From positions 372,001-436,000 of the forward strand of contig JADJSA010000017.1 in NCBI GenBank assembly GCA_016711925.1: a stretch of 64,000 nt of DNA, in the 5' to 3' direction. The notes beneath the pieces are model-generated. The model did not search any database. It saw only the letters and a program-made list of their open reading frames with translations, and was not told the DNA's origin. Source of the DNA: Candidatus Methylophosphatis haderslevensis. Lineage in GTDB: Bacteria; Pseudomonadota; Gammaproteobacteria; Burkholderiales; Rhodocyclaceae. The position numbers and the translations under genes are program-made. This document shows, one piece after another, positions 1-7,086 of this stretch; the first letter of the stretch is position 1; each line of letters starts with the position of its first letter.

Positions 1-144
1 GTGCATTCGCTCGAGTTTCCGTTCCGGATGGTCAAGAACGGATTCTTCGCAGGCATCGGCAACGAACTGGTCTACTACCCGATGCTCTCGCCAGCGGCGC
101 TGCGCAAGGACCACAGCAACTGGTGGCGTTCGGCCAACCTGTAG
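1..144 (+). CDS. C-terminal end of an unidentified protein (partial)
   Basis: The first 47 codons of the window read openly in frame 1 and stop at a TAG at 142-144. The GTG at position 1 is simply where the window begins, so the true start lies upstream. The fragment has many aromatic residues (Phe, Tyr and a Trp-Trp pair near the end) and no signal, heme or nucleotide-binding motif. I do not recognise the family. That it is a gene at all rests on the open frame and the normal codon use. Confidence 0.45.
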   Translation: MHSLEFPFRMVKNGFFAGIGNELVYYPMLSPAALRKDHSNWWRSANL

Positions 145-555
145 TGCGCCGGGACGGCGGGGTGCCAGCCCGGGTGGCGGCAAGCCACAAGCCGGTTTCC
201 CCGCCCGGCGGAGGTTAATTTCCGCTCCAGGAGATGCCCCGAGAGCCAATATCCATGCGGCTTCCAGGGCATCGCCCGGCGCCCCGGCGCGGGCTTCGGC
301 AAAGGCGCATTCGCCGCCAGGGAGAAGCTGGCCGTGCGACGCGGTCGTGCATCATCAGCCGACAAAACGACTGTGGAGTTTCGTTTTGCGCTGACCAGCT
401 ATTTCCGGAAGGCTCAATAAAGTCCAATCGGCAGGGTGGCGCAAATTTGGATCGGCGTGGACACCAGCGCCAGCACTTGCCCATCGATTCGCCACCTGCA
501 GTGGTGACGTACGCCGGTCGATCTGGACAGGTTCTGCTCCTGTCAGCGCGAAACG
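145..555. other. Gene-free interval with one dispersed-repeat copy
   Basis: I see no convincing gene here. The open frames are arginine/proline-rich translations typical of GC-rich non-coding DNA. The interval separates a plus-strand gene end from the 3' end of the minus-strand transglycosylase gene. It holds one copy of the dispersed repeat found elsewhere in the window. Confidence 0.6.
226..275. repeat. Dispersed REP-like repeat, copy 1
   Basis: The core CCATGCGGCTTCCAGG (253-268) matches cores at 5280-5295, 18982-18997, 33290-33304, 55155-55168 and 63566-63581. Flanking bases give weak dyad symmetry (GGAGATGCCC against GGGCATCGCC). It lies between genes, as REP elements usually do. Confidence 0.55.
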
Positions 556-2022
556 TTACTTTGGACTCGCGCCGTCCAGTGCATGGCGCCTTGCCTGCAG
601 TGTTTCCAGTTGCAGCTTGTATGCCATGTAGTACTTGTAAATGTTGCGCACGTAGCTGACGCTCTCTTGTCCGATCCGTCGTGCCGCAACCAACTCGACG
701 TTGTTGAACCAGATGTCGGGATCGAGTCCCTGCTTTGCCGCTTCACGGCGCAAGCCGGCAATCCGGCCCGGCCCGGCGTTGTAGGCCGCGAAGGCAAACA
801 GGGTGCGGTTGGTGTCGTCGAAATGGGCGTCCTTGAAGTAGTTGTCGAGGAGATTCCTCATGTACTTTATCCCGCCATGGACATTCGGTTCCGCCTGGTG
901 GATGTCGCCGACACCAAGCGCCTTTCCGGTTGTGGGCATCAACTGCATGATGCCGACGGCGCCTGCGCGGCTCTTTGCATTCTGGTCGAGCCGGGATTCC
1001 TGGAAACCCTGCGCCGTGACCATCAGGTAGTCAAAGCCGTAACGATCGCCGTACTTCTGGAACAACTGCACGGACTGCTCGAAGCGCTGCCAGTCAGTGT
1101 CCGCCGCCGGGTTCTTCAACTGCTTCCAGCGCTTCTGATAGACGGCGAGCCGCTGTGCCGCAGAACCAGCCGACGTATAGCTGCGCGCGAACTCGTTAAC
1201 GATTGCCGCCAACTGCGGGCTTGCTTGCCGAAACGCCCAACCGATGCGGCCGTCCTCGGCGACCTTTAGCGTGTCGAGAACCCTGATGCCCGGCAAGATT
1301 CCCGCCCACAAAGATGCCTTCCAGTTATCGACCACGATGTACTCGATGATCCCTGCATTGAGCATATCCATCAGATCCTCGTCTTCCAGCGCATCGGGCA
1401 TACGCTTGAGGCTCACCGCCGGCTTGCCTGCCTTCAGAAAATGTTCGTTCAGGCGCAACAGGCTCTGGTAGTAACTGCTGGCCGGTCTGACGTGGACCTG
1501 CCGGCCGGACAGCTCGTCAAGACTGCCAATCGCCGGAGACGCCGGCCCCGCCACCACAACCTCGGCAATTCCGCTGGCGAACGGTTGCGAGAAATCAACC
1601 AGAGAATCGCGCTCGGGCGTGATCGTCAGATTGCCGGCCGCAATGTCCGCCCTTCCCTCAGTAAGCATTGGCAGAAGCCGGTCGCGTGTGGTGGGGATGA
1701 TGCTCACCGTGATCGGCAGCGCGCCGGTCTTCAGCTTCCGGTTCAGCCAACGCTCGAACTCCTGCACCGCGTCGGCCGTCAGACCGCGCTGCACTCCGCG
1801 GTCATTGAAGTACAGCGTCCGGCTGTACGGCACCGCCACGCGAATCAACCGGCGCTGCTTCATCGCCTCGAAGTCGCCCTTGAAGGGCTTTAGCACGGTC
1901 GGCAAGGCCACTTTGGCAACCGCCGGCGCGGCGCTCGCCGCCAGACTGCTGCCGCAGCAGGAAATCGCCGCCGCGATAGTCGCCCCGGCAAGGAACCTGA
2001 TCATCCATCTGTACCGATTCAT
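556..2022 (-). CDS. mltF: MltF-type membrane-bound lytic transglycosylase
   Basis: A periplasmic murein lyase of 488 residues that would cleave the MurNAc-GlcNAc bond with formation of 1,6-anhydroMurNAc. A hydrophobic export signal covers residues 7-30. Residues about 45-290 resemble a solute-binding protein family 3 domain. Residues about 325-480 are an SLT domain with the expected catalytic Glu in QESRLD (E342), then AVGIMQLMP, and later the AAYNAGPGRI signature. This two-domain layout is that of MltF (YfhD). The ATG at 2022 was chosen because a GAGAG ribosome site precedes it and the signal peptide follows directly; an in-frame upstream extension lacks both. SCC near residue 22 could be a lipidation site, but the lipobox is weak. 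The gene stands alone. Confidence 0.88.
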   Translation of the reverse strand: MNRYRWMIRFLAGATIAAAISCCGSSLAASAAPAVAKVALPTVLKPFKGDFEAMKQRRLIRVAVPYSRTLYFNDRGVQRGLTADAVQEFERWLNRKLKTGALPITVSIIPTTRDRLLPMLTEGRADIAAGNLTITPERDSLVDFSQPFASGIAEVVVAGPASPAIGSLDELSGRQVHVRPASSYYQSLLRLNEHFLKAGKPAVSLKRMPDALEDEDLMDMLNAGIIEYIVVDNWKASLWAGILPGIRVLDTLKVAEDGRIGWAFRQASPQLAAIVNEFARSYTSAGSAAQRLAVYQKRWKQLKNPAADTDWQRFEQSVQLFQKYGDRYGFDYLMVTAQGFQESRLDQNAKSRAGAVGIMQLMPTTGKALGVGDIHQAEPNVHGGIKYMRNLLDNYFKDAHFDDTNRTLFAFAAYNAGPGRIAGLRREAAKQGLDPDIWFNNVELVAARRIGQESVSYVRNIYKYYMAYKLQLETLQARRHALDGASPK

Positions 2023-2913
2023 CGATTCACTCTCTCGGAATTGGCGCACGCCTGAACATGCTCGCTCCGGGAATGATAGCGGCCGCCGGCAAGAATGAAT
2101 CAGAAAAGTCGCACTTGTCCAAAACACGATTGCTCGGGAATGAACCAAAGCGGCCACGACAAGACACCGAGCCACCGGCTTCGCATTTCCGCGAGCCGAC
2201 CGCAGCAGCCGGCTTTTCAGCCCCCGGTGCTTGCGCCCGGTATGGAGCGAGCCGTGCAGTGATGGACGGCGCGCCGAGGCGATGTGTGCCCAAAGAGGAT
2301 CGTCCCGCTCGGCGTGCCCGGATTCGCGGCGATGCCAGCGATGCGCACAGCGCGAGTCGCAAGATCGATGAAGCGCGGCAGGATGTGCGCATCGAGTCAG
2401 CTCGGAGGCAAGACCTCAACGGTCCGGACGCTCGTTCCGAAGCGGCAATCCCGGATGGCTTTGACCATACCTGACCGGGCCGCAGGTTGACCTCGTTCGA
2501 GCGCGGGCTCGATGGCCCGGCCTGCACCGCTGACTGCGGTGCCGTCTGCTCGAGACCAATTCCCGCTACCATCGCATCACCGTGCCTGAGCTTAACAAGA
2601 GCCGCAATCCAGCAGGATGCAAGCGCCCCGGCAAACCGGACAGCAAAGCGGCCGGCCACTCGGGCGCTTGTTGCCAGCATGTTGCGCCTCCTTCAGGTGA
2701 CCGATGCTTTGCAGTTGATGACGGATACGCCAACCCGCGAACAGCATGGGCAGCCGTTGCAGAGCCGGAGGAAGCACCCGCATGGCAGGCGATTGCATAT
2801 TGCAGTTTGTCGGGCCATGCCATCCGGAGCGCCTTTCAACCGGGCGAAGAAGATCATTCGCAATTCTCGACGCGCCGGGAACTGCCGGGAACAGCAGATG
2901 CCTTCAGACAACC
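2023..2913. other. Long interval without a recognisable gene
   Basis: About 890 bases between the divergent mltF and porin genes. Several overlapping open frames exist on both strands, but their translations are low-complexity and Arg/Ala/Pro-rich, and none matches a family I know. Promoters for mltF and the porin should lie here, but I could not pick a convincing pair. The segment may be a decayed gene region. Confidence 0.5.
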
Positions 2914-4136
2914 CTGGTCACTGCCCATTGGGCCAGCCTGATTGGGGTGGCATTTGGGTTGGTCTGCAATGTTGCGTTCGCCGCCGGAAAGCCGAACAAA
3001 TCCGGCGAGGCACGCAACTCGCCAACCGTGTGCATCATGAACAGCGGTCGCGCGGCTGCCGATGACAGCGACGACGAGTCCGGCGGCGTGCGTTGGGTCA
3101 TCGGCGGCACTTGCGTGAACGTCTCAGCTGACGCGCAAGCGACCGGGCAAGTCGCCGACGTCTCGCAACCGCGAGCCGTTCTCGGACTGAGCGCGCGGCG
3201 AACGCTCACCGGCAATGCTGGTTTCCGGCTCGAAACGGCGCGCGATACACAGTTTGGGGGATTCAAGACGGCCTTCGCGGCCGACTGGAGCTACTATTCG
3301 GACACCGGCTTTGACAACGTACCGAACCTGGGTGAAGCATCCGTGTCGTACCTGGGCCTCACAGTCGGCTTCACCGATTCCTTGATGAATTTTTGGGACG
3401 GGATTTTCAGTTCAAGGCAGCAGGCCCGAGCCTGTCGAGCTTCCTGGCAAACAAGGCGTTTTCGCTCTCGAACACGGCAACGCTCGCGTTCGGCGTGGAA
3501 GCCGGGCCGCCTGACAGTCGCGGCGCCGAAGCATGGAAATTCCCATCGACTCCTCCCTACTTCACGTCGCGACTCAGATACGAAACGGACGACTGGACGC
3601 TTCACGCGTCTGTCGCTGCGCGTAAGGCCACGGTAAGCGAAACACCCCTTCAAAGCGGAACTGGACAACAAAAGCCAGGCTGGGCCGCCAGCCTCGGCGC
3701 GCAGATTCCGTTGAAGTTGCTCGACGCCGAAGATGCGGCAAGCGTCCAGTTTACTTACGCAGTGAACTCCAGGGTTTTCCTGGGCGCCGCGACGGATCGA
3801 GCGGCGCTGGCAAGCATCATCCCCAAAGCTGTCGCGGTTCCCACAACCGGATGGAGCGCGATCGGCTCGCTCCACCACAACTGGAATCGAACGTGGGCGT
3901 CCAATTTTTTCGCCGGCCGTGTCGCAGTTGACGCCGACGCCGGCACCGCTTCGCCCACATTTCGATCGAGGCGTGTCGGCGCGAACCTGATCTGCCAGTT
4001 AACCGAACATTGGTTGATCGGTGCCGAAGTGAGTCACGTGAAGGCGAGGATCGCGCCCAACGGTACGCTCGGGATTCTCAATGGCGCGAGCTTTGCCGGC
4101 AGAACCGGCGCCGTGTGGCTCAAATGGGAGTTGTGA
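2914..4136 (+). pseudogene. Outer-membrane porin resembling the alphaproteobacterial Porin_2 family, frameshifted
   Basis: Two reading frames together encode one porin-like protein of about 407 residues. The first frame gives a hydrophobic leader ending AFAAG, a Cys-bounded loop and strands such as YLGLTVGFTDSLMNF. The second, from about 3400, continues with DFQFKAAG, many amphipathic strands and ends in a terminal aromatic-Lys-Trp-Glu-Leu strand. The order of elements (GLTVG, FWDG, then beta strands) is that of Porin_2, a trimeric passive channel. The switch near 3391-3404 needs one missing base and lies in T- and G-runs. The start is uncertain: no ATG with a ribosome site fits, and 2914 is only where the leader begins. 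Given similar indels in essential genes of this window, sequencing error is as likely as decay. Confidence 0.55.
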
Positions 4137-4190
4137 AACCCGCCGCCCTGCAGCGTCGATTGGCCACCCCCTGGGAACTCGCTGCGTGAA

Positions 4191-4217
4191 TTAGCACTCT
4201 ATTGCCGAGACTGCCAA
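4191..4217 (+). promoter_or_regulatory. CIRCE-like operator (HrcA binding site) upstream of rpoH
   Basis: TTAGCACTC (4191-4199), a 9-base spacer, then GACTGCCAA (4209-4217). The CIRCE consensus is TTAGCACTC-N9-GAGTGCTAA, so the left arm is perfect, the right arm matches 7 of 9 and the spacing is exact. It overlaps the -35 hexamer of the rpoH promoter, a position suited to repression by HrcA. Confidence 0.75.
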
Positions 4218-4244
4218 CGGTGCTAGAATGAGCTTATAGGAGGA
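4202..4244 (+). promoter_or_regulatory. sigma70-type promoter and ribosome site of rpoH
   Basis: TTGCCG (4202-4207), a 16-base spacer and TAGAAT (4224-4229) form a sigma70-like promoter overlapping the CIRCE operator. A full-strength ribosome site AGGAGGA (4238-4244) sits 8 bases before the ATG at 4253. The leader would be under 20 bases, so there is little room for an RNA thermometer of the enteric rpoH kind. Confidence 0.65.
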
Positions 4245-4252
4245 AGTGCAAC

Positions 4253-5107
<855 letters not shown>

Positions 5108-5125
5108 GCCGCCGCCTCATCCGGC

Positions 5126-5163
5126 AAGCGAACGGGCAGCTTCGGCTGCCCGTTCGCTTTTTG
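5126..5163 (+). terminator. Rho-independent terminator of rpoH
   Basis: A perfect 15-bp stem (5126-5140 with 5145-5159) closed by a TTCG tetraloop and followed by a T-run. It lies 18 bases past the rpoH stop codon. Confidence 0.95.
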
Positions 5164-5185
5164 CGAGACGACACCTGCCCATGCC

Positions 5186-5294
5186 TGGAGGCCCCATGGA
5201 TAGGCGTTCTTCAGGCACCCTGCCGGGCAGCCCGCATCAACAGGCCACCTTCGGGCATGCACCGCCAGGATCGCCTATCCATGCGGCCTCCAGA
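5186..5294. repeat. Dispersed REP-like repeat, copy 2 (paired inverted arms)
   Basis: Two 22-base arms, 5186-5207 and 5273-5294, are inverted copies differing at one position; the right arm begins CGCCTATCCATGCGG. They enclose 65 bases. The unit sits between the rpoH terminator and the convergent small-protein operon, and could form a large cruciform or RNA hairpin. Confidence 0.75.
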
Positions 5295-5331
5295 CCACCC
5301 GCCGAAAGAGCCGAAACTCGCGGCAAGCGCC

Positions 5332-5640
5332 TCAGCGCACATAGTCGTGCGGTGAAAACAACATGCCGCGCTCCGACAGACTCGGCCGCCGGCCCGGATT
5401 GCGGCAGTTGTCGGCAATGTGTCCCTGCGGCCGCGGATTGCCCGCATAGCCCCAGACGCCGGTGCGATAGTTGAGCCAGTAGTGGCCGTTGGGAACCGGG
5501 CCGCAGCGGGCGCGCTCAAGCGCGAAAATCTGCTGCTGCGTCTGGCGTTGGCCGTTGACCACGACGTAGCGTTCCGCCTGCACCAGGCACGCCTGGCCAA
5601 GCAACCCGATGCCGAGCCACAACCGCAAAGCGTGTCTCAT
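5332..5640 (-). CDS. Small exported protein with an NYWLN/WGYAGNP module (paralogue A)
   Basis: A 102-residue protein with a signal peptide (residues 1-22, ending VQA). The single compact module begins VVVNGQ, contains an ARCG cysteine, then HYWLNYRTGVWGYAGNP, and closes with a second cysteine in DNCR. Two conserved Cys in an exported protein suggest a disulfide. The same module recurs in the genes at 5675-6106 and 6388-6843, so these are tandem paralogues. I do not know a function for the module. It is the last gene of a minus-strand run starting at the TIR-domain gene, 34 bases after paralogue B. Unlike the others it lacks the REEP-type tail and ends in a short basic/aromatic stretch. Confidence 0.75.
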   Translation of the reverse strand: MRHALRLWLGIGLLGQACLVQAERYVVVNGQRQTQQQIFALERARCGPVPNGHYWLNYRTGVWGYAGNPRPQGHIADNCRNPGRRPSLSERGMLFSPHDYVR

Positions 5641-5674
5641 GACCGATTCACCTCCTATGTGCGCTGCGCCGGGC

Positions 5675-6106
5675 TCACGATCCGTCGCCCTGCGGCAGGC
5701 TCGGCTGTGGCGGCGCGTGCGGCTGGAAAGTCGTCCCGATGTCCGATTCCTCGCGGTTAATTCCCTGCGCGTCATCGGGATCGACGCGCCGGTTCGGCGC
5801 GACCGCGTGCGGGCGGATCTTTTCGGGCTCGCGGCCGTAGATGTTGCCCAACCCGCGCCGGCAGTTCTCATCGATGCGCCCGCGCGGTGCCGGATTGCCC
5901 GCGTAACCCCAGATTCCGAAGCGTTCGCTGAACCAGTAGTTGCCGTCGGGAACCCGGCCGCAGTAAATGGCATCGAGCCGCGCGACCTGCCCGGCCGACA
6001 GCCGTTGCCCGTTCACCACTACGTCACGTTCCGCACAAACCGGGCTGGTCAGACCGGCCAAGGCGCAGCACCCAGATACCACAACGGACGAGCGGAACCG
6101 GTTCAT
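5675..6106 (-). CDS. Small exported protein with an NYWLN/WGYAGNP module plus tail (paralogue B)
   Basis: A 143-residue protein with a signal peptide (residues 1-25, ending VCA). The module runs from VVVNGQRL through IYCG, GNYWFSERFGIWGYAGNP and a closing ENCRR, with the same two-Cys pattern as its neighbours. After it comes a polar linker of about 60 residues with a short segment, GINREESDIGTT, that resembles the tails of the three genes upstream. Function is unknown. It lies 15 bases downstream of the lipoprotein gene and is probably co-transcribed. It is likely periplasmic, with the fold held by a disulfide. Confidence 0.75.
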   Translation of the reverse strand: MNRFRSSVVVSGCCALAGLTSPVCAERDVVVNGQRLSAGQVARLDAIYCGRVPDGNYWFSERFGIWGYAGNPAPRGRIDENCRRGLGNIYGREPEKIRPHAVAPNRRVDPDDAQGINREESDIGTTFQPHAPPQPSLPQGDGS

Positions 6107-6121
6107 TGCCGCGCCTGCCGG

Positions 6122-6391
6122 TCATTGCCCGGGCGGTGACCCGTGCGGCAGCCCGCCAAGACCGACGCCCGGCTCCTCGCGCGGCAGTTCGGCCGGTTTG
6201 ATGCCGCGCAGCTTCGGTGCGGGTGCGGTCCCTTCGGCCTCGGGCGCCGGTGAGGGCGGAGCCTGGGCCGGCGCGCCGCTGCCGCCTGCCGGCGCTTGAG
6301 CGCACGCGGAAACGCTCGCAGCCAGCCATGCCGCAGCAGGCAACCGCAGCATCCGCCAGGCGCAGCCAGCGCCGCGGCGAGGGGGGTTCAT
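6122..6391 (-). CDS. Small proline-rich lipoprotein carrying only the REEP-type tail
   Basis: An 89-residue predicted lipoprotein. The N-terminus is basic then hydrophobic and ends in a lipobox (VSAC, Cys30). A Pro/Ala/Gly-rich tether follows, and then a tail GIKPAELPREEPGVG near the C-terminus. That tail matches those of the genes at 6388-6843 and 6840-7076. It lacks the NYWLN module, so it looks like an anchored carrier of the tail alone. Its ATG overlaps the stop of the upstream gene by 4 bases (ATGA), indicating translational coupling. Function unknown. Confidence 0.7.
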   Translation of the reverse strand: MNPPRRGAGCAWRMLRLPAAAWLAASVSACAQAPAGGSGAPAQAPPSPAPEAEGTAPAPKLRGIKPAELPREEPGVGLGGLPHGSPPGQ

Positions 6392-6843
6392 GGTTTCTCC
6401 GCCTCCGGCTCGGGCACACGCAGAAGCGGCGAAGTGCCGGTGATCGGTTCCTCGCGCCGCAGTTCTTCCCCCGTGATTCCCTCCTCCGGTGGCGATCCCG
6501 CGCGCCCCGGCTCGGCGGCAGGCCGGGCGATGCTGCGAGATTTCGGCACGGCGCGCTTGTTTGCCCGGCAGCCGTCGCCGATGCGCCCCTGCACCATCCG
6601 TTCGCCTGCGAAGCCCCAGGTGCCGCTGCGCCGGTTGAGCCAGTAGTTGCCGTCGGGCAGCGTGCGGCAATCGGCGCGATCCAGCTTGTCCAGTTCTTCC
6701 CCGGCAAGCGTCTTCCCATTGACCACCACCCGGCGCTCGTCGCCGGCCGCAGCCGGCGCAACCGCGCCCAGCGACAGCAGCAGCCATATCGCCCAACCGG
6801 CGGCCAGCCGGCCGTGCCCGGTGCGCGCGCAGGCGCCGTTCAT
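6388..6843 (-). CDS. Small exported protein with an NYWLN module and REEP-type tail (paralogue C)
   Basis: A 151-residue protein. A hydrophobic leader (about residues 15-34, ending AAAG) precedes the module: VVVNGKTL, the first Cys in ADCR, GNYWLNRRSGTWGFAGE, and the second Cys in DGCR. A linker leads to the tail GITGEELRREEPITG. It combines both shared modules of the locus, so it links the module-only gene (5332-5640) with the tail-only lipoprotein (6122-6391). It overlaps both neighbours by 4 bases. Function unknown; export is well supported by the leader and the paired cysteines. Confidence 0.75.
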   Translation of the reverse strand: MNGACARTGHGRLAAGWAIWLLLSLGAVAPAAAGDERRVVVNGKTLAGEELDKLDRADCRTLPDGNYWLNRRSGTWGFAGERMVQGRIGDGCRANKRAVPKSRSIARPAAEPGRAGSPPEEGITGEELRREEPITGTSPLLRVPEPEAEKP

Positions 6844-7076
6844 GGCCGCTCCAGGGAGCCCGGCCCGCGCGGCAGCGAGGTCGTGCCGACACCGGGGTCC
6901 TCGCGCCCGACGCTGTCGGACGGGCGCGATTCGCTGGGTGGAACGCCGGGCTGGGTCGCCGGCACCGTCTTGATCGAAGGCATGGGCGGCCGGTCGCCGG
7001 TGTCGCTCAAGCGCAAGGCAAACAGCGTCAGCACGATCGCGACCACGATCAGGACCAACAAATGAACTCGCGTCAT
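6840..7076 (-). CDS. Small single-span membrane protein with REEP-type tail
   Basis: A 78-residue protein: one transmembrane helix (residues about 5-22, rich in Val/Leu/Ile), then a Pro/Ser-rich extracytoplasmic stretch and the tail GREDPGVGTTSLPRG. The tail closely matches the lipoprotein tail encoded at 6122-6391. It begins 10 bases after the stop of the TIR-domain gene behind a GGGGAG ribosome site, and its stop overlaps the next ATG. It is the membrane-tethered member of the set. Function unknown. Its position makes it the most direct candidate for a partner of the TIR protein. Confidence 0.7.
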   Translation of the reverse strand: MTRVHLLVLIVVAIVLTLFALRLSDTGDRPPMPSIKTVPATQPGVPPSESRPSDSVGREDPGVGTTSLPRGPGSLERP

Positions 7077-7086
7077 CCGGCTCCCC

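Noticed and set aside
2058..2680. Overlapping open frames on both strands in the mltF-porin gap
   Set aside because: No ribosome site, no recognisable domain and biased low-complexity composition.
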